This document shows, in pieces, positions 6,663 through 14,354 of a stretch of DNA of 29,638 nt. The DNA is taken from positions 1 through 29,638 of the forward strand of contig JAFYGD010000053.1 in NCBI GenBank assembly GCA_017543415.1. Reading direction: 5' to 3'. The notes under the pieces were generated by a model. The model saw only the letters and a program-made list of their open reading frames with translations. It did not search any database and was not told the origin of the DNA. A program made the translations under genes and the position numbers. Position 1 is the first letter of the stretch. Every line of letters starts with the position of its first letter. Source of the DNA: Eubacterium sp. (lineage in GTDB: Bacteria > Bacillota > Clostridia > Oscillospirales > Acutalibacteraceae).

Positions 6663-7940
6663 TTAAGACTTTTTATAGATTATTGCTTCTCTTTCTGGAC
6701 CGTTACTTACCATTGTGATGTTACAGCCCATTTCGTTTTCAATGAACTCAACGTAGTCCCTTGTTTCCTGCGGAAGCTCGTTATAGTTCTTTATGCCGCG
6801 GATATCGCAGTGCCAGCCCTTGAAGGTTTTAAGCACGGGCTTTGCCTTTTTAAGGTCGGGCGTCGTCGGGAAATCCTTGGTGATTTTACCGTCAATATCG
6901 TAGGCAACGCAGACCTTGATTTCCTCAAGATAGGAAAGGCAGTCAAGCGCGGTCATTACAACCTGGGTTGCGCCCTGGCACTCAATGCCGTAGCGGGAAG
7001 CAACGCAGTCAAACCAGCCTACCCTTCTCGGTCTGCCGGTGGTTGCGCCGAATTCGCCCTTGTCGCCGCCGTGGATACGAAGCTCCTGCGCCTCGTCGCC
7101 GAAGATTTCGGAAACAAATTCGCCCGCGCCTACAGCAGAGGAATAAGCCTTGGTAACAACAACTATATCCTCAATTTTGTGGGGCGGAATACCTGCGCCA
7201 ACCGCGCCGTAGCCGGCAAGAGTTGACGAGGAGGTAACCATCGGGTAAATACCGAAGTCGGGGTCCTTAAGAGTACCGAGCTGACCTTCAAGAAGGATAT
7301 TCTTGCCTTCCTTGATTGCCTCTGAAAGATACTTGTGGGTATCGCAAACGTAAGGCGCAATCTTCTCTTTGTATTCCATACAGGTGTTATAAAGCTCCTC
7401 CTCGCTGAGAAGAGGCTTATGGTAAACGTGTTCAAGGGTGAGGTTTTTAAGGGTGCAGATGTTCTTAAGCTTTGCCTTAAGGGTTTCATCGTCAAAAAGC
7501 TCGTTTACCTGAATACCGATTTTGCTGTACTTATCCGAAAAGAAGGGCGCGATACCGCTCTTCGTTGAACCGAAGGCGTTTTTGCCGAGCCTTTCCTCCT
7601 CATATTCGTCAAGCAGAATATGGTAAGGCATTAAAATCTGCGCGCGTTCGGAAACAAGGAGCTTCGGATTGAGCCCCGCCTTTTTAATCTGCTCAAGCTC
7701 GTTTATGAACTTGTTTATATCAAGCGCAACACCGTTTCCGATAATACAGGTTGTATGGTCATAACAAACGCCGCTGGGCATAAGGTGGAGCGCAAAGCGT
7801 CCGTGCTCGTTAATGATTGTATGTCCTGCGTTTGCACCGCCCTGAAAACGGATAACTATATCGCTTTTTTCAGCGAACATGTCGGTAATTTTTCCCTTGC
7901 CTTCGTCGCCCCAGTTGGCGCCCACTATTGCTCTAATCAT
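6663..7940 (-). CDS. purA: Adenylosuccinate synthetase, divergent subtype
   Basis: Joins IMP and aspartate using GTP to give adenylosuccinate, the first committed step to AMP. At 425 residues it has family length. GDEGKGK (11-17, with catalytic D12), NAGHT (37-41, catalytic H40), VTSSST (235-240) and the Arg-rich GATTGRPRR (298-306) are present. Several normally fixed stretches differ. The block usually written EGAQG, whose Gln contacts IMP, reads EGQLG (218-222). The GTTGRGIGPAY-like block reads FGSTKSGIAPFF (123-134). The end has SNGPERE in place of STGPDR-like. It still looks active but belongs to an outlying subgroup. CAGGAGAT precedes the ATG. It follows the AICAR transformylase gene on the same strand, with a repeat element between them. 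Confidence 0.92.
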   Translation of the reverse strand: MIRAIVGANWGDEGKGKITDMFAEKSDIVIRFQGGANAGHTIINEHGRFALHLMPSGVCYDHTTCIIGNGVALDINKFINELEQIKKAGLNPKLLVSERAQILMPYHILLDEYEEERLGKNAFGSTKSGIAPFFSDKYSKIGIQVNELFDDETLKAKLKNICTLKNLTLEHVYHKPLLSEEELYNTCMEYKEKIAPYVCDTHKYLSEAIKEGKNILLEGQLGTLKDPDFGIYPMVTSSSTLAGYGAVGAGIPPHKIEDIVVVTKAYSSAVGAGEFVSEIFGDEAQELRIHGGDKGEFGATTGRPRRVGWFDCVASRYGIECQGATQVVMTALDCLSYLEEIKVCVAYDIDGKITKDFPTTPDLKKAKPVLKTFKGWHCDIRGIKNYNELPQETRDYVEFIENEMGCNITMVSNGPEREAIIYKKS

Positions 7941-7991
7941 GTTAATATCTCCTGCGTATTTACAATTGTAAATTGATAATTGATAATTGAC

Positions 7992-8066
7992 AATTGATAA
8001 TTAACGGTGCTCGCCGCACGGGCATTATAATCAGGTGTGGACAGAGTCCACCCATAATTATCAATT
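7992..8066. repeat. Small inverted-repeat (MITE-like) element, copy 1
   Basis: A 12-base perfect inverted repeat, AATTGATAATTA (7992-8003) and TAATTATCAATT (8055-8066), encloses a GC-rich core. The core holds two small hairpins: GTGC-loop-GCAC at 8007-8019 and GTGGAC-AGA-GTCCAC at 8037-8051. Extra AATTGATAATT-like units flank both ends (7964-7991 and 8067-8094), running into the stop codon of the purH-type gene. A homologous element in opposite orientation lies at 24546-24619. No coding sequence is present. Confidence 0.75.
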
Positions 8067-8092
8067 ATACATTATACATTATCAATTAATTA

Positions 8093-9268
8093 TTAATGAT
8101 GGAAAAGTCTGATGCCGGTCATTGTCATTGCAATGCCGTATTTGTCGCAGCATTCAATAACCTCTTTGTCCCTTACGGAGCCGCCGGGCTGCGCAATGTA
8201 CTTAACGCCGGATTTAACTGCGCGCTCAATATTATCCTCAAACGGGAAGAACGCGTCCGAACCGAGGGCAACGTTGTCCATCTTTTCGTGCCATGCCTTT
8301 TTCTCCTCAGCGGTGAACGGCTCGGGCTTAACGGTAAAGTATCTCTGCCAAACGCCGTCCTTGAGAAGCTCCTCATAATCGTCGCTGATATAAAGGTCGA
8401 TAGCATTATCTGCGTCCGTTTTTCTTACGCCCTCAATAAAGGGAAGGTTAAGCACCTTTTCGTTTCTTCTGAGCCAGAGCATATCCGCCTTGCTGCCCGC
8501 CATTCTTGTGCAGAGAATTCTGCTCTGCTGGCCTGCGCCGACGCCGAGCGTCTGTCCGCCCTGGGCGTAAACAACGGAATTTGACTGGGTGTACTTAAGG
8601 GTAATCATTGAAAGCAGAAGGTCAATCTTTGCAATTTCGGGAATATCCTTAACCTTGGTGGGCATATCGTCAAAGAGCGCCATAGTGATTTTTGAATCGT
8701 TGCGCTTCTGCTCAAACTTAATGCCGTAAACCTGCTTTGTTTCCATAAGCTCGGGCTCATAATCGGGGTCGATTTTTATAACAAGGTAGCCGCCGCGGCG
8801 CTTTGTTTTAAGGATTTCAAGCGCTTCATCGGTATAACCGGGAGCGATAATGCCGTCCGAAACCTCTTTAAGAAGGAATTTTGCAACGGAAGCGTCGCAG
8901 ATATCCGAAAGCGCTGCAAAATCGCCGAAGGACGACTGTCTGTCACAGGAGCGCGCCCTTGCATAAGCCTCGCCTATCGGGGAAAGCTCAAGTCCGTCGG
9001 GAACCATACAAACCTTGCGGTCAACATCGCTGAGCGGCTGTGCAACCGCTGCGCCTGCAGGTGAAACGTGCTTGAAGGAAGCTGCGCTCGGAAGGCCCGT
9101 TGCCTCCTTGAGCTCCTTAACAAGCTGCCAGGAATTGAACGCGTCAAGCAGGTTGATATAGCCCGCTGCGCCGTTTAAAATCTCAAACGGAAGCTCTTTT
9201 CCGTCCATGTGAATTCTTGCCGGGTTCTGGTTCGGGTTACAGCCGTATTTAAGTTTGTACTCTGTCAT
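8093..9268 (-). CDS. Stand-alone AICAR formyltransferase (PurH transformylase domain only)
   Basis: Transfers a formyl group from 10-formyltetrahydrofolate to AICAR, giving FAICAR, the penultimate step of IMP synthesis. At 391 residues it begins directly in the transformylase part and lacks the N-terminal IMP cyclohydrolase domain of bifunctional PurH (about 510-530 residues). Catalytic K66-H67 lie in SFKHVSPAG. SDAFFPFEDNI (337-347) and QPGGSVRD (360-367) are the conserved late blocks. This single-domain form is known in Firmicutes and some other lineages, so IMP cyclohydrolase must come from another locus. CAGGAGG precedes the ATG. It is divergent from the ATP-grasp pair and upstream of purA, likely one purine transcript. 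Confidence 0.92.
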   Translation of the reverse strand: MTEYKLKYGCNPNQNPARIHMDGKELPFEILNGAAGYINLLDAFNSWQLVKELKEATGLPSAASFKHVSPAGAAVAQPLSDVDRKVCMVPDGLELSPIGEAYARARSCDRQSSFGDFAALSDICDASVAKFLLKEVSDGIIAPGYTDEALEILKTKRRGGYLVIKIDPDYEPELMETKQVYGIKFEQKRNDSKITMALFDDMPTKVKDIPEIAKIDLLLSMITLKYTQSNSVVYAQGGQTLGVGAGQQSRILCTRMAGSKADMLWLRRNEKVLNLPFIEGVRKTDADNAIDLYISDDYEELLKDGVWQRYFTVKPEPFTAEEKKAWHEKMDNVALGSDAFFPFEDNIERAVKSGVKYIAQPGGSVRDKEVIECCDKYGIAMTMTGIRLFHH

Positions 9269-9318
9269 AAAAACCGCCTCCTGTTAAATATAAAAAATTA
9301 TTTTTAAACAACACTGAT

Positions 9319-9347
9319 ATTTTACAATACTTCATTGAAAAAAGCAA
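9319..9347 (-). promoter_or_regulatory. Possible promoter for the AICAR transformylase-purA transcript
   Basis: On the minus strand TTGCTT (9342-9347), 17 bases, TAAAAT (9319-9324). The match is only moderate. It overlaps the -35 box of the divergent ATP-grasp promoter. Confidence 0.35.
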
Positions 9348-9363
9348 GCCGAACAGTTATAAT
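9335..9363 (+). promoter_or_regulatory. Sigma-A promoter for the ATP-grasp gene pair
   Basis: TTGAAA (9335-9340), a 17-base spacer and TATAAT (9358-9363), 23 bases before the ATG. The TTG that could be read as an upstream start codon is in fact the first three bases of this -35 box. Confidence 0.8.
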
Positions 9364-9385
9364 AAAGAGTAAGGAGGACTTTAAA

Positions 9386-10198
9386 ATGGAAGGTATTTTA
9401 GCGGTAAACGCCTATCTTAAGGGCGAAAAGTTTAACATTTTGCACAACCATATTGTCAAAGCGGCTGAAAGTATGGATATAATGCTGAAAATAAAAAATA
9501 ATCAGGAGCTGCTTTTCAGCAAAGACAAGCCCGATTTTGTTCTTTTCTGGGATAAGGACGTAAACCTTGCGCGCCACCTTGAAAACAGAGGTATTCCCGT
9601 TTTCAACTCCTCGCGCGCCATTGAGCTTTGCGACGATAAGGCAAAAACCTACCTTGCGCTTGAGGGCGTTGTTCCTCAGCCGAAAACCGTTGTCGCTCCG
9701 TTTTCGTTCTTCAAAACGGACTATACCGTTTTTGTTGAAAAGGCGGCGGAAGAGCTGGGCTTTCCGCTTGTTTTCAAGGAGTGCTTCGGCTCCTTCGGCG
9801 AACAGGTTTACCTTTGCGGCAGCGTAAACGACGTTCTTTCATATATTTCAGACAAGCCGTTTTTGCTTCAGGAATATATTGAAAACGGCAACGAGGATGT
9901 AAGGCTTGAAATAGTCGGCGGAAAATGCGTTGCTGCTATGAAAAGAACCAACCTCCACGACTTCCGTTCAAATATCACAAACGGCGGCGTTGCCACGCCC
10001 TACACCCCCACTAACGACGAGTTCAATATTGCCGTGCGCGCCTGCGCTACGCTTGGGCTTGACTTTGGCGGAGTTGATATACTCAACCACTCGCTTATCT
10101 GCGAGGTAAATTCAAACGCTCACATAATCAACCTTATGAACGCAACGGGAATTGACGCGGCGCCGCTGATTCTTCAGCAGATAGTTGAAACGATATGA
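9386..10198 (+). CDS. RimK-like ATP-grasp ligase, first of a tandem pair
   Basis: 270 residues from the ATG at 9386, chosen because AAGGAGG lies eight bases upstream. The in-frame extension to 9335 runs through the promoter. The ATP-grasp order is visible: an N-terminal pre-ATP-grasp part ending GIPVFNSSRAIELCDDKAKT, then a nucleotide-binding strand and loop VFKECFGSFGEQV, LLQEYIENGNEDVRL, and the metal site FGGVDIL...ICEVNSNAH (E-x-N). These proteins join an amine to a carboxylate through an acyl-phosphate; relatives add glutamate to peptides, ribosomal protein S6 or small carriers. The acceptor is unknown. The end overlaps the next ATP-grasp gene by four bases, so the two are made together. 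Confidence 0.85.
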   Translation: MEGILAVNAYLKGEKFNILHNHIVKAAESMDIMLKIKNNQELLFSKDKPDFVLFWDKDVNLARHLENRGIPVFNSSRAIELCDDKAKTYLALEGVVPQPKTVVAPFSFFKTDYTVFVEKAAEELGFPLVFKECFGSFGEQVYLCGSVNDVLSYISDKPFLLQEYIENGNEDVRLEIVGGKCVAAMKRTNLHDFRSNITNGGVATPYTPTNDEFNIAVRACATLGLDFGGVDILNHSLICEVNSNAHIINLMNATGIDAAPLILQQIVETI

Positions 10199-10908
10199 AG
10201 CCGGTGCTGATTTACCCCGCGGAGGAAGCAAAGCGCAACGCCTTTGCCGTAAACAGAATCTGCACGCTTACCGGCGCAGAGCTTAAAACGCCCGATTACG
10301 ACGGAGAGGCGCTTTACGTTATCAACCGCACTAACGACTTCCGGGTTGCAAAGCGTTTTGAAGAAAGAGGAATAAGGGTATTTAACCCCTCTGCCTTTTC
10401 GCTCCTTGCCAACGACAAGCAGGCGTGCTACGACTTTATGGAGCAAAACGGAATTGAAATAATGCCGACGCGTTACTCCGCTCCGCCTTCTGTAAAGAAA
10501 CCGAAAAACGGCCACGGCGGACAAGGCGTTGAGATGTGTTACAGCGCGCAGGATTACGATGAAAGCTGCGTTTGCCAGAAGCCCGCGTCAGACCTCGGGC
10601 GCGATTTGAGGGTATGGATAATCGGCGGAAAAATAAAGGGCGCAATGCTCCGCGTCAGCAAAACGGACTTCCGCTCGAATTTCTGCCTCGGCGGCGAGGC
10701 GGTTCCGTATGAATTAGATGACGGCGAAACTGCGCTCGTAAAAAAAATAACCGCCCTTGTAAAAGGCGATTATTACGGAATTGATTTTGTTTTTAACGAA
10801 GGAAAAATTGTTTTCAACGAGCTTGAGGATACGGTCGGCGCGCGTATGCTTTACGCAAAAACCGATATTGATATACTGAAAGACTTTTGCAATTATATCA
10901 CAGAATAA
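10195..10908 (+). CDS. Second, shorter RimK-like ATP-grasp protein
   Basis: 237 residues, distantly related to the preceding protein. Matching blocks include VINRTNDFRVAKRFEERGIR, KPKNGHGGQGVEM (a glycine-rich loop of KPxxGHGG type), DLGRDLRVWIIGGK and TDFRSNFCLGG. The segment between the central domain and the glycine loop (about 25 residues in the partner) is missing, which explains the short length. At the metal site it has FNELEDTVG where the partner has CEVNSNAH, so the usual E-x-N is E-x-E. It may be active with altered metal ligands, or serve as a non-catalytic partner. The start codon lies in the ATGA overlap with the first gene. A terminator follows at once. Confidence 0.8.
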   Translation: MKPVLIYPAEEAKRNAFAVNRICTLTGAELKTPDYDGEALYVINRTNDFRVAKRFEERGIRVFNPSAFSLLANDKQACYDFMEQNGIEIMPTRYSAPPSVKKPKNGHGGQGVEMCYSAQDYDESCVCQKPASDLGRDLRVWIIGGKIKGAMLRVSKTDFRSNFCLGGEAVPYELDDGETALVKKITALVKGDYYGIDFVFNEGKIVFNELEDTVGARMLYAKTDIDILKDFCNYITE

Positions 10909-10933
10909 AAGAAGGGCTCCCGCCCTTCTTTTT
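10907..10933. terminator. Bidirectional rho-independent terminator
   Basis: AAAAGAAGGGC, a TCC(C) loop, then GCCCTTCTTTTT. The hairpin begins in the stop codon of the second ATP-grasp gene and touches the stop of the convergent small membrane protein gene. Confidence 0.88.
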
Positions 10934-11264
10934 AATTCAGTATGAAATAGCTTGCCGCTCCGTAAACGGTTGAAAGCATTACAAGAACGTTTGCAATGGA
11001 GTTCGTTTTGCCTGTTGCCATTCTTATAATTACGCCTACCGCGGCAAAGATAAGACCCGCCCACGCGATTAAAATCTGGTCAAGCCTCTCGCCGGGGAGC
11101 GCGGTTGCGTTTATGAAAGTAACAAGCGCCGCAAGCGCAACGCCGAGCCAGAAAAATATAATATGCACCCTTTCATCGTCTTTGGGCCTGAACATAAACA
11201 CCGAGGTTACGATGAACGAAAAAACAATTACTACATAAAGAATAAACAGCGGTGATAAAGCCAT
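10932..11264 (-). CDS. Small four-segment membrane protein, function unknown
   Basis: 110 residues with four hydrophobic stretches (about 5-25, 34-54, 63-81, 88-108). A charged loop FRPKDDERVH follows the first, and a short basic loop RMATGKTN the third. No Cys or catalytic motif. I do not recognise a named family; it resembles small membrane proteins often found at operon ends. It starts three bases after the birA stop and is the last gene of the mrp-to-birA transcript. Confidence 0.7.
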   Translation of the reverse strand: MALSPLFILYVVIVFSFIVTSVFMFRPKDDERVHIIFFWLGVALAALVTFINATALPGERLDQILIAWAGLIFAAVGVIIRMATGKTNSIANVLVMLSTVYGAASYFILN

Positions 11265-11267
11265 ATT

Positions 11268-11990
11268 CTACTCCTCTCTTACCGTTACGTCTCCGCTTGA
11301 AACGCTGAACCTTTCGCCGTTTTCAAGCATTACTTCAAGCGCGCCCGTTTTGCTGATACCCAGCGCAAAGGCGGGCGTTTTTTTATTGTTTTCAATAAGA
11401 TATATTTTTTTACCCGTCAGCATTGAACGGCTGCGGTAATAATCAATAAACTCTTCCGTTTTAAGAAATGCGGCTTTATATACCGCGTTTGCAATTCTGC
11501 TTATCAGCTCTTCACGGTCGGCGTTTATACCGAGGCTTCCGCCGTTTTCAACATATTCGGGAAAGCCGCTCGTTGTAAGGTTAATGCCTATGCCGATAAT
11601 TACTGCGCTGCCGAGCACTTCGGTAAGTATTCCGCAGACCTTTTTTCCGTCAAGGTAAATATCGTTTACCCATTTGATTTGAAGCTCCCTGCCGGTAAGC
11701 TGCTCAAGGGTTTTGCAGACAGCCGCGGCAGCCGCTGCGGTAATGCTTGCTTCGGGCGTTTCCCTATTCAGAACAAGGGAAAGGTAAATCCCCGTATCCT
11801 TTGGGGAATAAAAGCTTTTGCCCTGCCTTCCCCTGCCTGCGGTCTGCGTTTGCGCCGTGATAAGCATTTCCCTTTTTTCGCCGCTTTTTATAAGGCGCTT
11901 TGCCTCTGTATTGGTTGAATCTATACTCTCAAACACTCTCACTTCAACGGGGATTTCAAGAGCGTTTTTTATTTTTTCGGCGCTGAGCAT
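11268..11990 (-). CDS. birA: Biotin--[acetyl-CoA-carboxylase] ligase, catalytic domain only
   Basis: Activates biotin with ATP and attaches it to the carrier lysine of biotin carboxylase/carrier proteins. 240 residues: ESIDSTNTEAK (21-31), the biotinyl-AMP loop GRGRQGK (52-58), and the catalytic KWVND (106-110) are clear, followed by the central domain IIGIGINL and a small C-terminal beta domain. The N-terminal DNA-binding domain of bifunctional BirA is absent, so this is a group I ligase that should not repress biotin genes itself. The start overlaps the stop of the upstream gene (TAATG), indicating coupled translation. Confidence 0.93.
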   Translation of the reverse strand: MLSAEKIKNALEIPVEVRVFESIDSTNTEAKRLIKSGEKREMLITAQTQTAGRGRQGKSFYSPKDTGIYLSLVLNRETPEASITAAAAAAVCKTLEQLTGRELQIKWVNDIYLDGKKVCGILTEVLGSAVIIGIGINLTTSGFPEYVENGGSLGINADREELISRIANAVYKAAFLKTEEFIDYYRSRSMLTGKKIYLIENNKKTPAFALGISKTGALEVMLENGERFSVSSGDVTVREE

Positions 11991-13267
11991 TACTTTGAAC
12001 CGAAACTTATGCTGACGGTGCCGACCTTGTTGCGCGGATAGGTTTTATCAACATTGATTTTAAGCGTCTTTTTGTCAGCGCTCAGCTCCGATGTGTAGGA
12101 TATTTCGTATTCGTTATCCTTGTCCTTGTTGATTGTAACGGAATATTCGCCCTTCTTTGCGGTTTCCTCGTCAAAGGTGTAGCCGTCCTTTGCGGTCATA
12201 ACAAGCGCGCTCTCGGTAACGGTTACGGTATCGACGAATTTAATATCCGTATCCTGCTTTGCAAGGTCTGCGGTCTGGGTAAGGGTTTCGGGGTCGATTT
12301 TTACGGAGTACTTAACCCAGTTAATCGCTTCGCTGCCGTTTGGCTTTGCGGAGTTTTTATAAACGCTCTTCCATGCGTTCTTTGCGGTATCCTTCGGGTC
12401 TGCAAGCCTGTATTCGTCATTTGTTGTAAACACCATTGACCTCGGTGTAACAACAAGGTCAAGATGTCTGTTGGTCTGCATTTCAAAATAAATTGTGCCC
12501 GCGCGCTGCGTAATATCGGTGTTTTGGTACTTAACAATAACCTCAACCTCGCAGCAAAGCTTATTGTTTGAGTTAACATAAAAGCTGCCCTTGCCCTTGC
12601 CCCAGGAATCGACCGTCATATATTTTCCGGCCTTGTCCTGCAGGGTTCTGAAATAGCCTACATAACCCGCGTTTTTTGTTGCCATACCCGTTTTTTCATC
12701 ATATTCGATTTTCTTGCCGGCAATCGTCATTGCAAACTGGGAAAACTTTTTACAGGTTTTGAGCTGAGTCAGCTCTTCGCGCAGCCCGTTGTCAAGAATA
12801 TTGTGCCAGGTGTCCTGCGCTGCGGTGATAATCTCATATTCCTCCTTATCCCCTGCCTTGCGGCGGAGAATATAAAGGTCGTAAACATAATCGCCCGTGC
12901 CCTGCTCCTGACCGCTGACTCCGCGTATAATAACGTCCTCGCGTTTGTCTCCGTCTACATCAAAGCAGTACATTTTCGGATTTTCAAGGTCAATATAACT
13001 GCTGAAACGATTGAATTCAAACAGCTTATCGCCGTGCTGAAGAAGAATATTATCGTCCGTTGCAAAGAGATAATAGCCCTTGTTTTTCAGCGAAGCAAGG
13101 CGCCTTTTATTAGCGTATTTTTCGCTTGCGGGAGCCTTGCTGACCGTGGTCATTGCAAGCTGATGCGCTTTTTCGTCCGCATCCCTGGCGCCGGTAAAGA
13201 AATAGACGCCGTAAACGGTTGCGCAAACAAGGATTATTGCAAGCAGTGCCTTAAAAAAGTTTTTCAT
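11990..13267 (-). CDS. Membrane-anchored extracytoplasmic protein of unknown function
   Basis: 425 residues. One N-terminal hydrophobic helix (about 5-25) without a lipobox or clear cleavage site suggests a signal anchor. The first outer region has an EF-hand-like calcium loop DVDGDKRED (103-111) within a beta-propeller-like or FG-GAP-like context (YCFDVDGDKREDVIIRG). A charged central region follows, then a C-terminal part rich in T, D, K and V that looks like an all-beta Ig-like domain. I do not recognise a named family. It overlaps the HAD gene upstream by four bases and birA downstream by one, so it is firmly part of this operon. Confidence 0.7.
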   Translation of the reverse strand: MKNFFKALLAIILVCATVYGVYFFTGARDADEKAHQLAMTTVSKAPASEKYANKRRLASLKNKGYYLFATDDNILLQHGDKLFEFNRFSSYIDLENPKMYCFDVDGDKREDVIIRGVSGQEQGTGDYVYDLYILRRKAGDKEEYEIITAAQDTWHNILDNGLREELTQLKTCKKFSQFAMTIAGKKIEYDEKTGMATKNAGYVGYFRTLQDKAGKYMTVDSWGKGKGSFYVNSNNKLCCEVEVIVKYQNTDITQRAGTIYFEMQTNRHLDLVVTPRSMVFTTNDEYRLADPKDTAKNAWKSVYKNSAKPNGSEAINWVKYSVKIDPETLTQTADLAKQDTDIKFVDTVTVTESALVMTAKDGYTFDEETAKKGEYSVTINKDKDNEYEISYTSELSADKKTLKINVDKTYPRNKVGTVSISFGSK

Positions 13268-13851
13268 TCGTTAAATGTTTCCTTATAATCAAATTCGATT
13301 TTTTCGCCGTTCACAATGTGAAAGCAGCGCCCTGTTGCAAGGGAGAAAAGCGGCTTGTCGTGTTCAAGCGAATCCGAATAAACGTCGCAGACCTTTACTC
13401 CTTTGTATTCTTCGTAAAAGCGCCTTACCTTTTCGCTGATGCGGCAGTTCCTGCCGGTAATTACGCCCGTTTTAGGGTTATGGCGCGAACAGATAAGCCC
13501 TTCAAAGCCGAGTCTTTTCTGAATTTCGTTCAGAAGAAAATCGGGGCTTGCGGAAACGATTACCGCTTCGCGCGGTCTTTCCTTAAACCACGGGAAAACG
13601 AGGTTTTCGTTTTTATCCCAGAACCTTTTTACCGCCCTTTCCCGCGGAATCAGGGGCAGGAAGGAAAAACAGATTTTCTTAAAAGCGGTCCAGCTTATTA
13701 CCTTTGCCGAGCCGAGCATTACGGCTATGCCAACGGGCAGCATAAACGGCGCAATCCACGGATAATGCAAAATACAGTACGCCGCAAACTTTGTTCCCGT
13801 ATCAAACGGCACAAGGGTTTTATCAAAATCGTAAAGGTCAACTTCCCTCAT
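13264..13851 (-). CDS. HAD-superfamily (subfamily IB-like) phosphatase
   Basis: 195 residues. Motif I is YDFDKTL with nucleophile D8 and acid D10. Motif II is VSASPD, and motif IV is DVYSDSLEHDKPLF. The cap is short with a hydrophobic stretch (about residues 24-48, ILHYPWIAPFMLPVGIAVML), which suggests membrane association. It is similar to SerB-like or phosphatidylglycerophosphatase-like HAD-IB enzymes, but the substrate cannot be fixed. It lies between the dCMP deaminase gene (gap of three bases) and the anchored protein gene (overlap of four). Confidence 0.82.
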   Translation of the reverse strand: MREVDLYDFDKTLVPFDTGTKFAAYCILHYPWIAPFMLPVGIAVMLGSAKVISWTAFKKICFSFLPLIPRERAVKRFWDKNENLVFPWFKERPREAVIVSASPDFLLNEIQKRLGFEGLICSRHNPKTGVITGRNCRISEKVRRFYEEYKGVKVCDVYSDSLEHDKPLFSLATGRCFHIVNGEKIEFDYKETFNE

Positions 13852-13854
13852 AAA

Positions 13855-14352
13855 TTATACCAAATCTTCGTCAAAGGAGATATTAATTGTTTTATCGCTC
13901 TTAAAGTGCTTTAGCTTAACGCCCGCTGCGTTGAGCATTTTTTTACTTGCGATTGTGCCCGGAGTATCGGCATATTTATCGGATATGTAAACAACCTCTT
14001 TAATTCTGCTCTGAATAATAGCCTTTGCACATTCGTTGCACGGGAAAAGCGCAACAAAAATTCTTGCGCCCCTTAAATCCTGGCCGCCTGCGTTGAGAAT
14101 TGCATTGAGCTCTGCATGGCAGACGAAGGGATACTTTGTATCGTTGCTGTTTTCGGCGGAGCGCTCCCACGGAAATTCGTCGTCGCTGCAGCCGCGCGGA
14201 AAGCCGTTGTAACCTACGGACATAATTTTGTTTTCATCGCTTACGATGCATGCGCCTACCTGGGTGCTCGGGTCCTTACTGCGCATTGCTGAAAGGAGGG
14301 AAAGCCCCATAAAATATTCGTCCCACGAAATATAATCTTCTCTTTTAGGCAT
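13855..14352 (-). CDS. dCMP deaminase (ComEB-like)
   Basis: Zinc enzyme that deaminates dCMP to dUMP, feeding thymidylate synthesis. 165 residues with the full signature: DPSTQVGA near 27-34, GYNGFPRG (48-55), the zinc and proton-shuttle block HAELNAI (H79, E81) and PCNEC (C105, C108). The segment TKYPFVCHAE matches dCMP deaminases rather than cytidine or tRNA deaminases. The start follows the mrp stop by two bases. Family assignment is firm; competence role (ComEB) is not implied. Confidence 0.92.
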   Translation of the reverse strand: MPKREDYISWDEYFMGLSLLSAMRSKDPSTQVGACIVSDENKIMSVGYNGFPRGCSDDEFPWERSAENSNDTKYPFVCHAELNAILNAGGQDLRGARIFVALFPCNECAKAIIQSRIKEVVYISDKYADTPGTIASKKMLNAAGVKLKHFKSDKTINISFDEDLV

Positions 14353-14354
14353 AA

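Noticed and set aside
7955..8095. CRISPR array or iteron-type origin in the AATTGATAATT repeats
   Set aside because: Units are short, irregular and arranged as an inverted repeat around a hairpin core, without spacers or a replication gene.
9269..9340. Purine riboswitch before the AICAR transformylase gene
   Set aside because: The gap is too short and A/T-rich to hold the three-helix purine aptamer, and no conserved loop sequences are visible.
9335..9385. Possible N-terminal extension of the first ATP-grasp protein from a TTG
   Set aside because: The TTG is the start of a good -35 box with TATAAT 17 bases later, and AAGGAGG precedes the ATG at 9386.
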